A DNA stretch of 64,000 nucleotides from SAR202-VII-2 sp965263165 (lineage in GTDB: Bacteria > Chloroflexota > Dehalococcoidia > Lucifugimonadales > SAR202-VII-2), in the NCBI GenBank assembly GCA_965263165.1, contig OZ253584.1:1612001-1676000 (forward strand), read 5' to 3'. The notes beneath the pieces are model-generated. The model was given only the letters and a program-made list of their open reading frames with translations, had not been told where the DNA came from and searched no databases. A program made the position numbers and the translations under genes. Shown here one piece after another: positions 1-7,516 of this stretch; within the stretch, counting starts at the first letter, position 1, and every line of letters starts with the position of its first letter.

Positions 1-2
1 TG

Positions 3-245
3 TTCGTCATCGACGCCTACACCAAGCGCGTCTTCCAACGGCTGTGCATCACGCCGGAAGGGCAGACCTACCGGGCCTGGCAGGCCTTCTTCCACCACAA
101 CCTGCCCCCGGACGCCCCTTTCTTCAACGAGTATCACGCCCTCATCGACCATCACGCCGCCACCGTGTGCCGGCCCCGCCCCCTCTGCGGGGACTGCTGC
201 CTGCTGGATGTCTGCCCGGTTGGACGGCAGGCAACGGTGGGGTAG
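3..245 (+). CDS. Endonuclease III-domain DNA glycosylase (C-terminal part, truncated by window edge)
   Basis: Only the last 80 codons are inside the window; the open frame runs in from base 3 and stops at TAG 243-245. The visible part starts inside the HhH-GPD catalytic fold (FVIDAYTKRVFQRL, containing the conserved Asp after the hairpin) and ends in an iron-sulfur loop with cysteines spaced C-X5-C-X2-C-X5-C. That spacing differs from classical Nth (C-X6-C-X2-C-X5-C) and fits the shorter endonuclease III-domain / MagIII-like glycosylases that excise alkylated or damaged bases. Substrate cannot be told from this piece. Confidence in the family is good, in the exact function low. Confidence 0.8.
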   Translation, partial: FVIDAYTKRVFQRLCITPEGQTYRAWQAFFHHNLPPDAPFFNEYHALIDHHAATVCRPRPLCGDCCLLDVCPVGRQATVG

Positions 246-249
246 GTGT

Positions 250-360
250 GCTTCCCAGGGACGTTCGCTACAAGCGCGAGGCGGGAGATCGTTCCCGTCC
301 CTTTCTCCGCAGCATGGGGAAAGGTTGGGATGGGGCCGTGCAACAACCTCTATGGGGGCT
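250..360 (+). repeat. Dispersed repeat family 4, copy 1
   Basis: About 105 bp that matches 36615-36712. Shared words in order are CAGGGACGTT, AAGCGCGAGGC, CGCAGC, AAGGTTGGGATGGGG and AACCTCT. Both copies directly follow the stop codon of a gene. The rest of 246-422 shows no gene. Function unknown. Confidence 0.6.
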
Positions 361-422
361 ACGGGTAGGGCGCTCTCCGAGTCCTTCGCGCTCCGCGGTC
401 CACATCCCTAGAGCAACAACGC

Positions 423-635
423 TCAGTCGCCCTCGCGGGTGACCATCACCGACGTGGCCTTCACCATGGCCACCGCCCGGTCGCCCACCTTCAGGTCCAG
501 CTCCCGCGCCGCCTCCGCGCTGATCAGCGCCACCACGTGGTTGTCGCCCACCTTCAGCTCGACCTGCGCCATCAGCCCCTCAACCTTCACATCCACCACT
601 ACCCCAGGAAGCCTGTTCCGGGCGCTGGCTCTCAT
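423..635 (-). CDS. Mop / TOBE-domain molybdopterin-binding protein
   Basis: A 70-residue single TOBE (Mop) domain protein. The core reads as VVVDVKVEGLMAQVELKVGD followed by VALISAEAARELDLKVGD, the typical beta-barrel pattern that binds molybdate or tungstate oxyanions as a hexamer in molbindin proteins; residues 1-8 are a basic tail. It lies 22 bp downstream of a PucR-type regulator on the same strand and close to the divergent modABC importer, so storage or sensing of molybdate is the likely role. Length is standard for molbindins. The family is clear; whether it stores or regulates is inference. Confidence 0.85.
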   Translation of the reverse strand: MRASARNRLPGVVVDVKVEGLMAQVELKVGDNHVVALISAEAARELDLKVGDRAVAMVKATSVMVTREGD

Positions 636-657
636 CGTTCCGCTCCCTTGCTCGCGT

Positions 658-993
658 TCATCGTTCCTCTCCCTTGTCCAGCGCCTCTGGTGCCACCGCC
701 GCCGCCATGCGCAGAGTCTCCCTGACCTCCCGGTCTCGCAGGTCCAGCCCCGTCAGCTCTCCAATGCGCCCCAGGCGATAGATAACGCTGTTGCGGTGCA
801 GGAACAGCCGGTCGGCGGTGGCGGCGATGTTGCCGCCCTCGTCCAAAAACCGGCGCAGCGTCAGCATGAGGTCGGCCCCGCGGGCGGCGTCGTACTGGCG
901 AAGTGGACGAAGGAGGGGCTCCAGGGAGCGGTGCACCGCGGGGTCGCCCCGCAGAGTATCCAGAGCCGCCCGCAACTCCAACAGCCGGTCCAT
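658..993 (-). CDS. PucR-type helix-turn-helix regulator (short form)
   Basis: About 111 residues from the ATG at 991-993. The C-terminal two thirds match the PucR/CdaR C-terminal helix-turn-helix: FLDEGGNIAATADRLFLHRN followed by SVIYRLGRIGELTGLDL, where the recognition helix follows the LHRN motif. It lacks the long N-terminal sensor and GGDEF-like regions usual in PucR proteins, so it is essentially a DNA-binding module. An in-frame upstream start would add 28 Arg/Pro-rich residues with no family match, so I prefer 993. It forms a two-gene unit with the Mop gene and is divergent from modABC, so it may control molybdate uptake; that is inference. Confidence 0.75.
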   Translation of the reverse strand: MDRLLELRAALDTLRGDPAVHRSLEPLLRPLRQYDAARGADLMLTLRRFLDEGGNIAATADRLFLHRNSVIYRLGRIGELTGLDLRDREVRETLRMAAAVAPEALDKGEER

Positions 994-1043
994 GCCGGCA
1001 TTGTACCAGCGGGCGCAGGGGGCGCGCGGGGCGCGGCGGTTCT

Positions 1044-1099
1044 TGTGCAACTTTCTGTGCAACGTGACCAAAGACACCGGGACCTCCGTTCGCTAATCT
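1044..1099 (+). promoter_or_regulatory. modA promoter with upstream direct repeat
   Basis: AAGACA at 1071-1076, a 17-bp spacer and TAATCT at 1094-1099 form a plausible sigma70-type promoter whose start site would fall on the GTG of modA, making the transcript leaderless. Just upstream, TGTGCAAC occurs twice (1044-1051 and 1056-1063), 12 bp apart, a candidate operator between the divergent regulator and modA. No binding protein can be assigned. Confidence 0.45.
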
Positions 1100-1106
1100 G
1101 GATGCC

Positions 1107-1895
1107 GTGCGCATCCTTATCATCATCTCCGCCGGGTTACTGGCCATTCTCCTGGTCGCCTGCGGCAGCTGGCGCGACGCCCCGGCGGAGACCCTCGTGG
1201 TGTTCGCGGCGTCCTCCCTCACCAACGCCTTCACCGGCGTCGCCGGCCATTTCAAGGAGGCCAACGCTGCCGTGGACCTGGAGTTGGTCTTCGCCGCCAG
1301 CAGCGCGTTGCGCCTTCAACTCCAGTACGGCGCCGAAGCCGGTGTCTTTGCATCCGCCAACCAACGACAGCTCCAACTCGCCCAGGATGCCGGCCTGCTG
1401 GAAGAAGCGCCCCTCCCCTTTGCCAGTATGGCCCTCGCTGTGGCCGCCCGGTCCGGCGGGCCCGTTCACGCCTTTGAAGACCTTGCGTCTCCCGGCGTCC
1501 GGCTGGTGCTGGCCCACGAGGAGGTCCCCGCAGGCACCTACGCTCAACGGCTCTTGGACGGGTTGGCCCAGAACCCGGCCTTTGGCCCCCGCTGGGTGCA
1601 GCAGGTGTTGAGGAACGTCGTGTCCAGAGAGGCCAACGTCCGCCAGGTGCTCGCCAAGGTCCAGCTTGGCGAGGCCGACGCGGCCATTGTCTACGCGACT
1701 GACCTGACATCCATCCCGCCGGGTCAAGTGGAGGAGGTGCTCGCGCCCCTAGGCCATGCCGTCGAGGCCATCTGCTGGATTGGCCTGGTGAAGGGCGGCC
1801 AATACCCTGCCCGCGCCCGGGCGTTCATCGGCCTCGTCCGCTCCGAGGAGGGTCAGGCGCTGCTGGCTGCCCACGGCTTCGGAGGCCCGCCATGA
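1107..1895 (+). CDS. modA: Molybdate ABC transporter substrate-binding lipoprotein ModA
   Basis: 262 residues from GTG 1107. Residues 1-19 form a lipoprotein signal ending in the lipobox LLVAC, so the mature protein is anchored by Cys19 on the outer face of the membrane. The body follows the ModA pattern: LVVFAASSLTNAF with the oxyanion-binding Ser pair, FAASSALRLQLQYGAEAGVFASAN, and a late YATDL hinge. It captures molybdate or tungstate for ModBC. The stop overlaps the modB start by 4 bp (ATGA), so translation is probably coupled. A -10 hexamer only 7 bp upstream suggests a leaderless mRNA. Confidence 0.93.
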   Translation: MRILIIISAGLLAILLVACGSWRDAPAETLVVFAASSLTNAFTGVAGHFKEANAAVDLELVFAASSALRLQLQYGAEAGVFASANQRQLQLAQDAGLLEEAPLPFASMALAVAARSGGPVHAFEDLASPGVRLVLAHEEVPAGTYAQRLLDGLAQNPAFGPRWVQQVLRNVVSREANVRQVLAKVQLGEADAAIVYATDLTSIPPGQVEEVLAPLGHAVEAICWIGLVKGGQYPARARAFIGLVRSEEGQALLAAHGFGGPP

Positions 1896-2689
1896 TCGCG
1901 GCGCCCTGGAGCCGGCTGCTGGGCGGTCCCGTCACTCTGTTCTTCCTGGCCTTTGTGCTGGTGTCTTTCGCGGCCCTGGCCATCAGGTCCGTCACCGAGG
2001 GCGGTTGGACCACCGGCCTTAGTGACGACGCCGTGTGGCGGGCGCTGCGCTTGAGCCTCGTCACCAGTGGCATTTCCATGGCGCTTACCGTCCTGCTAGG
2101 GACCCCGATGGCCTACTGGCTAGCCCGCTCCCGCTTCCCTGGACGGGGGGCCATCGACCTGCTGATCCAAGCTCCCCTGGTCCTGCCTCCGGTCGTGGCC
2201 GGACTGGCAATGTTGATGGCGTTTGGCGCCCAGAGTCCCCTCGGCGAGGCCCTGGAGGCCGTCGGTATCCGCCTCCCGTTCACTACCGTGGCCGTCGTCA
2301 TGGCGCAGTTGTTCGTGGGCGCCCCCTTCTTCCTGCGGACCGCCATTCTTGGCTTCCAAGCCGTCGATCCCGCCTACGAAGACCTAGCGCAGACGTTGGG
2401 TCGTTCGCCATTCGGCGCATTCTGGAGCGTATCGCTGCCCCTGGCGCTGCCGTCGTTGCTGGGAGGGCTGGCCTTTGCATGGGCGCGCGCCCTGGGAGAG
2501 TTTGGGGCCACGGTCATGTTCGCCGGCAACTTCCCAGGCCGCACCCAGACCATGCCCCTAGCCATCCTGAGCGCCTTGGAGCGCGACCTCAGCGCCGCCC
2601 TTGCTCTGGCCGTCGTCCTGACGGTCCTCTCCGTGGCAGTGCTCGGCTTGTTGGCTTGGTGGGCGTCGCGGAGATTGGTATGGCGGTGA
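1892..2689 (+). CDS. modB: Molybdate ABC transporter permease ModB
   Basis: 265 residues with about six hydrophobic segments. The cytoplasmic EAA loop that docks on the ATPase is visible near residues 160-185 (EDLAQTLGRSPFGAFWSVSLP region), followed by the typical ARALGEFGATVMFAGN stretch of molybdate/sulfate permeases. It forms the membrane channel for molybdate together with ModA and ModC. It overlaps modA by 4 bp and modC by 10 bp, so the three genes are one tightly coupled operon. Length is slightly above the usual 220-230 because of an N-terminal extension. Confidence 0.93.
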   Translation: MIAAPWSRLLGGPVTLFFLAFVLVSFAALAIRSVTEGGWTTGLSDDAVWRALRLSLVTSGISMALTVLLGTPMAYWLARSRFPGRGAIDLLIQAPLVLPPVVAGLAMLMAFGAQSPLGEALEAVGIRLPFTTVAVVMAQLFVGAPFFLRTAILGFQAVDPAYEDLAQTLGRSPFGAFWSVSLPLALPSLLGGLAFAWARALGEFGATVMFAGNFPGRTQTMPLAILSALERDLSAALALAVVLTVLSVAVLGLLAWWASRRLVWR

Positions 2690-3798
2690 GCGAGGGGCGC
2701 TTCCGCCTCCGCCTGGACGCCTTTGCCCTCGACGTCGCCTGGCGCGTCGGCGAGGGCGAAGTGTTGGTGCTGTTCGGCCCGTCTGGCGCAGGCAAGACCA
2801 CGACCCTGCGGGCCATCGCTGGGCTTATCCGGCCCGAGGATGGCGTTGCCGTCGTCGGTGGCGAGACGGTGTTTGACTCATCGGCCGGCCTCTGGATGCC
2901 GCCGCATCTGCGCAGGGTGGGGTACGTGCCGCAGGACTACCGACTGTTCCCGCACTTGTCGGTCGCGCAGAACGTGGCGTTCGGATTGGGCAAATGGGCT
3001 GCGGTCGACCGGCGGCGACGCGTGAAGGAGTTGGCCAGCGGGTTGGAGCTAACGGGGCTCGAGGACCGGCGTCCTCACCAGCTCTCGGGAGGCCAGCAAC
3101 AGCGTGTGGCCCTGGCAAGAGCGCTCGCGCCCCGCCCACGCCTCCTGCTCCTCGACGAGCCGTTCGCTGCCTTGGACCCCGAACTGCGCCGCGAGGTGCG
3201 GGGCCAGGTGCGGCGTCACCTCGCTGAATGGGGCGTGCCGGTTATCCTCGTTACCCACGACAGAGAGACGGCCCTGGCTCTGGGGTCTCAGGCGCTCGTG
3301 CTCGACGACGGACGGGTGGCCGCTGAGGGTGTCCCGGTTTCGGCGCTGGGCCGCCCTCCCAGCCTGGGGCTTGCCAGCCTCCTCGGCGTGGAGAACCAAT
3401 ACGAGGGTGTTGTAGTGGAGCGCTTGCCGGCTCTGGGTAGCATGGCCTGCCGGGTGGGGTCGGTAACAGTCACGCTTCCCCTTGGCGAAGCAGGGGAGGG
3501 CGAGCGGGCCGCATTCGGCGTTCGCGCCAGCGAGGTCATCGTGGCGGTGGAGGAGCCGCGCGGTTTGTCCGCTCAGAACGTTCTTCCAGGCAGGGTCCTG
3601 CGCCTCGATCCTGTTCCCGAGGGCGTCTCGGTGCAGTTGGACTGCGGGATACCGATCTCCGCGTTGCTCACGGCGCGCTCGGTGGAGCGCTTGGGGCTGT
3701 CGCCGGGCCTCCCCGTCTGGACCGTGGTCAAGGCGTCCTCCTTTGCTCTGATGGCGCGAGATGGCTCCCGCCATCGACAGCCAGGATCGCTCCCGTGA
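2680..3798 (+). CDS. modC: Molybdate ABC transporter ATP-binding protein ModC
   Basis: 372 residues from ATG 2680, inside the end of modB. Walker A GPSGAGKTTT is at residues 33-42, the Q-loop PQDYRLFP follows, the signature LSGGQQQR lies near 134 and Walker B LLLLDEPF near 155, with the switch His in LVTHDRETA. The C-terminal 130 residues contain a TOBE/Mop-type regulatory domain (AFGVRASEVIVAV), as in true ModC. It energises molybdate import. The upstream frame stays open far into modB, but the Walker A spacing supports 2680. Its 3' end overlaps the convergent SDR gene by 71 bp. Confidence 0.92.
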   Translation: MAVSEGRFRLRLDAFALDVAWRVGEGEVLVLFGPSGAGKTTTLRAIAGLIRPEDGVAVVGGETVFDSSAGLWMPPHLRRVGYVPQDYRLFPHLSVAQNVAFGLGKWAAVDRRRRVKELASGLELTGLEDRRPHQLSGGQQQRVALARALAPRPRLLLLDEPFAALDPELRREVRGQVRRHLAEWGVPVILVTHDRETALALGSQALVLDDGRVAAEGVPVSALGRPPSLGLASLLGVENQYEGVVVERLPALGSMACRVGSVTVTLPLGEAGEGERAAFGVRASEVIVAVEEPRGLSAQNVLPGRVLRLDPVPEGVSVQLDCGIPISALLTARSVERLGLSPGLPVWTVVKASSFALMARDGSRHRQPGSLP

Positions 3799-4495
3799 TG
3801 AACCGGGCCGCGTCGGAAGCCAGAAAGACGGCGGCCTCGGCTATGTCCTCCGGCTGCGGAATGGCGCCCATGGGCACCCGTATCGACATGGCGGCTCGCA
3901 GCTCGTCAGTAACGACGCCCATCATGGGCGTTTCGGTGGGGCCGGGGCAGATGCAATTGACCCGGATGTTCTCCCCGGCGTAGTCCAACGCTGTTGCCTC
4001 GGTGAAGTTGTTGAGAGCCCCCTTTGACGTGCTGTAGGCCACCCGGCCCTTGGTGCCGTGGAACCCCGACGCCGCCGAAATGTTGATGATGACGCCCCCG
4101 CCTGCCCGCCGCATCTCAGGAATGGCGGCCCTCGTGACCAGGAAAGCCCCCTTGAGGTTTGTGCCCAGGGCGGTGTCCCAGTCCTGTTCGGAAAGGTCCG
4201 CCGCCGCTCCGTTCACCCTGACCCCCGCGCTGTTGACGGCGATGTCCAGCCTGCCGAACGCTGCGATCCCCTGAGCCATCGCGGCTTCCACGTCCTCCAA
4301 CTTCTGGATATCGGTGGAAATGAAAAGAGCGTCGCTGCCGGCCTCCCGAACCAGCCGGGCCGTCTCCTCTCCGGAGTCGGTGCTGCGGGAAAGGCCAATG
4401 ACCTTGGCCCCCTCCTTGGCGAAGCCCACAGCCGTGCTCCTCCCTATGCCCGATCCAAAGCCCGTAACCACTGCAACCCTTCCTTCCAGGCGCAT
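3728..4495 (-). CDS. SDR-family oxidoreductase (classical, FabG-like)
   Basis: 255 residues, the usual length of classical short-chain dehydrogenases. The cofactor motif TGFGSGIG is at residues 11-18, the NSAG variant of NNAG at 88-91, the catalytic YSTSK at 154-158 with a serine at 140-143, and the PGPTETPM loop after it. The end AVDGG is typical. It reduces or oxidises an unknown carbonyl/alcohol with NAD(P). A good ribosome site (GAGGAGG) precedes the ATG. It lies just after the damaged LLM oxidoreductase gene on the same strand, suggesting a small catabolic unit. Substrate unknown. Confidence 0.88.
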   Translation of the reverse strand: MRLEGRVAVVTGFGSGIGRSTAVGFAKEGAKVIGLSRSTDSGEETARLVREAGSDALFISTDIQKLEDVEAAMAQGIAAFGRLDIAVNSAGVRVNGAAADLSEQDWDTALGTNLKGAFLVTRAAIPEMRRAGGGVIINISAASGFHGTKGRVAYSTSKGALNNFTEATALDYAGENIRVNCICPGPTETPMMGVVTDELRAAMSIRVPMGAIPQPEDIAEAAVFLASDAARFITGAILAVDGGSHLAPSEQRRTP

Positions 4496-4505
4496 GTGAG
4501 CCTCC

Positions 4506-5445
4506 TCAGCCCAGTTGTGGAGCTATGCTGTCCATCATCATCTGCATTGAAGCCTCTTCGTGGCCGTAGGGGAACATGAACATGAAATGGTCCGCCCCCA
4601 GGTTCATGTACTGGTGAAGCAGCCCCGCCACCTCGTCCGGCGTTCCCTCCACCCCAATGTAGTTGGAGCGCACCTCATCGACGCTGCGGCCTCTGTCCTC
4701 GGCCATCCTTCTGAATACCTCGTCCAGCCCGGCGCTGTCCTCCGCCATGGCAAGAGCCATGAAGTGGGACTTCCGGATGCTGTCGAAGTCCCGGCCCACG
4801 CTGTCGCAGGCGCGGCGAAGCACATCCATCCGGTCCCGATAGCGTTCCACCGGGGCATGCCGTTTATGTTGACCGCATCGGCGCGCCGCGCAGCCAGGGT
4901 GAGGACCCTCTGCCCGGACCCGCCTATCCAAATGGGTGGCCGGGGTTGTTGCGCCGGCTTGGGGGCCAACACCGCATCGCGAACCTGGTAGTAGCGACCC
5001 TCGTAGTTGGCGCGGGAGTCTGACCACATGCGCAGCACCACCTCCAACGCTTCCTCAAGGCGGTCAACCCGCTCCCGCGGCGACGGAAAGGGGTATCCAT
5101 ACGCGGCGTACTCTACATGCTTCCAACCCGCCCCTATGCCGAATTCCAACCGGCCGCCGCTCATCGAGTCCACGCACGCGGCGATCTTTGCCAACAGCGA
5201 GGGGTGGCGATAGGAGACGCAGGTCACCATCGGGCCGATGCGGAGGTGCTGCTCTCCAGCGCCAGGCCGGTGAGCAGTGTCCAGCAATCCCAGCAGTTCC
5301 GCTCCTCCGAGCGGTCGTCGAGGAATAGGTGGTCGGAGCACCATAGATACTCGAATCCAACGCCCTCGGCGAAGCGGGCCAACTCCCTAACTCGCTCGAA
5401 GGTGAAACCGAACTGGGGCTCTATCTGCAGGCCAAACTGGACCAT
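4506..5445 (-). pseudogene. LLM-class flavin-dependent oxidoreductase, two apparent frameshifts
   Basis: A luciferase-like monooxygenase is spread over three frames. The N-terminus (from ATG 5445, MVQFGLQIEPQFGFTFERV) ends near 5247, continues in a second frame with RIGPMVTCVSYRHPSLLAK, GRLEFGIGAGW and PPIWIGGSG, and shifts again near 4855 to VERYRDRMDVLRRACDSVGRD and a normal C-terminus (LGADHFMFMFPY). Restoring one base at each point gives a full-length protein of about 310 residues with the F420- or FMN-dependent LLM pattern. Either the gene is decaying or the assembly has two indels. The intact pieces are well conserved, which slightly favours sequencing error or very recent damage. Confidence 0.8.
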
Positions 5446-5534
5446 CGTTGGCCTCCTTCTCCCCACCCGCCCATCGGCGGGGGAGGCGTTTCTGCTATGC
5501 TCCCAGCCATCTGCCCCGGAGGTGGACACAGAAC

Positions 5535-5966
5535 ATGCTGGGAGTCATATACTCGCTGCTCACGGTGTTGGGCTTCGCCCTGACCTACTTTGTCGTTCGG
5601 CTGGCAACCCAGCATATCAGACCTTCCTCCGTGACGTTCATCTCCGCCACCATGGCGGGCATTGTCGGTTTCGCCCTCGCCTCCATCTTCCTCCGCGATC
5701 AACTGCTGAGCGTGTCGCTGGTGGCGTTCGGTTGGTTCTGTGCCGTCGCCTTTGTTCAAGTCCTGCTGGCGCGGTATCTCAGCTACACCAGTATCCACAT
5801 GGCGGGGATCACGCGGGCCACGCCGGTGCTGAGCACCACCCCCCTGTTTGCCACGCTGTTCGGCGTCGTCTTCCTCGACGAGCGCGTGACGCCGCTGCTT
5901 CTCATCGGCACTCTTGCCATTACAGCCGGCATCATCCTCATCGTTCGACAGCAGAGCAGGGCGTGA
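5535..5966 (+). CDS. EamA-domain membrane protein, first half
   Basis: 143 residues from ATG 5535 with about five hydrophobic helices and the EamA end motif (ATPVLSTTPLFATLFGVVFLDERVTPLLLIGTLAITAGI), where the DER-like acidic turn sits before the last helix. EamA/DMT exporters normally carry two such halves in one chain of about 290 residues; here one half is encoded alone and the second half follows with a 4-bp overlap (GTGA). It probably pairs with its neighbour to form a metabolite exporter in the membrane. A longer in-frame start at 5448 would add a basic, non-conserved tail and is rejected. Confidence 0.8.
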   Translation: MLGVIYSLLTVLGFALTYFVVRLATQHIRPSSVTFISATMAGIVGFALASIFLRDQLLSVSLVAFGWFCAVAFVQVLLARYLSYTSIHMAGITRATPVLSTTPLFATLFGVVFLDERVTPLLLIGTLAITAGIILIVRQQSRA

Positions 5967-6436
5967 AGCAATCCAAAGTGAGTGAAGTCAAGAGGAACCT
6001 CGTCCCCCTGGGCATTGCCGCAGCGCTGCTGGCCGCGGCCTTCTACGCCGCCAGCTCAGTCATGGTGCGAATCGTCGTGCGCTCAGAGGCGCACCCCTTT
6101 GTCATGGTGGCGTTCACCTCGGCCCTGGGCGCCATACTCCTCGCGCCCATTGCGGCCCGGGGGTTGAGGGAAGACCGGAAGGCCCGCTTCAGAGGGTTTG
6201 CCTGGGCGGCGCTCACCGGCCCGTTGACCCTCATGGCCGTCGGTTTTTTCTACAGCGCCCTCCAGCATTCGCCGGTGGTGGTTGTCAATCCACTCGTCGC
6301 CATTTACCCCCTCGGCAGCATCCTCCTGGCGAGGCTGTTCTTGAGCCGCCAGGAGTCGTTTTCGCCCTCGGTGATTCTGGGAGCATTGCTCGTCGTGGGG
6401 GGCGCGGTCATGGTCAGCATCGCAGCCGCCGGATAG
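5963..6436 (+). CDS. EamA-domain membrane protein, second half
   Basis: 157 residues from GTG 5963, overlapping the stop of the preceding gene by 4 bp. It has five hydrophobic helices after a short basic start (VKRNLVPLGIAAALLAAAFY) and ends with the EamA signature (VVVNPLVAIYPLGSILLARLFLSRQE then ILGALLVVGGAVMVS). The frame stays open upstream through the first half but has no homology there. The pair looks like a two-gene heterodimeric DMT transporter, as in small multidrug resistance pairs. The cargo is not predictable. Confidence 0.78.
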   Translation: MKQSKVSEVKRNLVPLGIAAALLAAAFYAASSVMVRIVVRSEAHPFVMVAFTSALGAILLAPIAARGLREDRKARFRGFAWAALTGPLTLMAVGFFYSALQHSPVVVVNPLVAIYPLGSILLARLFLSRQESFSPSVILGALLVVGGAVMVSIAAAG

Positions 6437-6463
6437 AGTGTCCAACGGCCTGACTCAGCGCCC

Positions 6464-6518
6464 CTAGGGAATCTCTGAACAAGCAGTGCGAGACGCACTG
6501 CGATTCAAGCGCGCGCCA
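6464..6518 (+). repeat. Dispersed repeat family 3, copy 1
   Basis: Begins CTAGGGAATCTCTGAACAAG, then a small hairpin GTGCG-AGA-CGCAC and TGCGATTCAAGCGC. The same sequence occurs reversed at 35211-35275, at 62861-62917, and as fragments at 33249-33275 and 58097-58112. The remaining parts of 6437-7107 outside this repeat and the PR11 copy show no gene. Confidence 0.7.
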
Positions 6519-6656
6519 GAGGAAGGAGCCGTTTGATTGGGAACCTTTGCATAACCCGGCGCCAGGCGCATATGACGCCATTTCCACCGGCGGCGGCTCG
6601 AAACAATGCGGCGTTGTGCGACGAAGTTCCTTCCCCTGTATCCGGGGGCAGGCAGG

Positions 6657-6902
6657 TCTTTGATTGTATATTCGTTACGCGTATCAGCCGGATTTCGGGG
6701 TTTTCAGGCACGAAGCCGTAACAGAAGGCGTAACAAGGCGCAATGAAGCCATAAGGGAGCTGTGACGAGCTGTCGCGGAGCCGCAGCGGAGGGGTTATGC
6801 ATCCGTATCCCGGCGCCAGGAAGGGAGTGGGGCGGCGGCCCGCTTGTTGGAGATGCTTGAGCATCATGGCGATACTATAGCACAAACGTTCGTGCTTTGC
6901 AA
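6657..6902 (-). repeat. PR11 element, copy 1 (putative non-coding RNA)
   Basis: Read on the minus strand it starts with the shared promoter, has a short 70-nt leader with a GATGCT-CA-AGCATC hairpin, then degenerate 11-nt repeats (TGCGGCTCCGC, GACAGCTCGTC, TATGGCTTCAT, TACGGCTTCGT), then the terminal block GTGCCTG...CCGAAATCCGGCTGATACG and ends ACAATCAAAGA at 6657. It lacks the middle part of the leader found in copies at 18.6, 49 and 57.5 kb. No conserved reading frame. Confidence 0.65.
6874..6902 (-). promoter_or_regulatory. PR11 copy 1 promoter
   Basis: TTGCAA (6902-6897), 17-bp spacer, TATAGT (6879-6874), with an extended -10 TGC. The spacer holds CGAAC-N3-TGTGC, an imperfect match to a Gram-positive-type SOS box. 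Confidence 0.65.
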
Positions 6903-7107
6903 GTAGGAGGGGCGGCGGCGGGGATGTGGGGCGCGGCGCCTCTCTCACAGCTTGTTCGGAGGTTCCCTGGCGGCCCCTGGCCTGGGCAAGAACTACTATG
7001 AGGCCGCGCCCCCCCCCAACGCGGCCGCGCGCCCTCCCCGCGGGCCGGCTTTTGGTGTAAAGTGGGGTTGAACCCAGCCGCCCCAACATCATCCATAGGA
7101 GGAGCCG

Positions 7108-7362
7108 ATGTACTCCAGCGTCATCAGCAAGATCGAGAAGGCCCGCAAGTATGCCCAAGAGCCGCAGAGGCTCACGGTGCTCAGCTTTACGGCCACCTTC
7201 GCAGGCGACCACGACAGCCATACGATCTCTTATGACGCCGGTAAATGGAACTGCACTTGTGATTTCTTCTCCGGCTACGCTACGTGCAGCCATACCATGG
7301 CGGTCCCTAGGATGCTGGAAGTCGCCTTGTCCGAAGGCGCCGGCGCACCCGCCCTCGACTGA
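7108..7362 (+). CDS. Small SWIM zinc-finger protein
   Basis: 84 residues with a clear ribosome site (AGGAGGAG) before the ATG. Residues 53-67 give the SWIM zinc motif C-X-C-Xn-C-X-H: WNCTCDFFSGYATCSHTMAV. SWIM domains bind DNA or protein and usually sit in much larger proteins (Swi2/Snf2 helicases, MULE transposases), whereas here the motif makes up most of a stand-alone protein. It is monocistronic, closed by a strong terminator. Partner and role unknown. Confidence 0.75.
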   Translation: MYSSVISKIEKARKYAQEPQRLTVLSFTATFAGDHDSHTISYDAGKWNCTCDFFSGYATCSHTMAVPRMLEVALSEGAGAPALD

Positions 7363-7380
7363 CCCCGGCCAACGCCGCGT

Positions 7381-7422
7381 CAAAGCAAACGACCCCGGGA
7401 CACCCCGGGGTCGTTTGCTTTG
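7381..7422 (+). terminator. Intrinsic terminator after SWIM gene
   Basis: Near-perfect inverted repeat, CAAAGCAAACGACCCCGG facing CCGGGGTCGTTTGCTTTG, 18 bp after the SWIM stop codon. It can act on both strands and so may also end fabF-side transcription. Confidence 0.85.
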
Positions 7423-7516
7423 TAGCTGTAGATGCTCGGGGCGTCGCGCCCTTGTCGTTGCTGCTCCCGGTGCCCCGGGGAGCGGGGCGGGTAGGGGCGC
7501 CGTCAGGCGCCTCGGT

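Noticed and set aside
632..1264. Overlapping 210-codon frame across the PucR gene and modA start
   Set aside because: Conflicts with two well-supported genes and has no family match.
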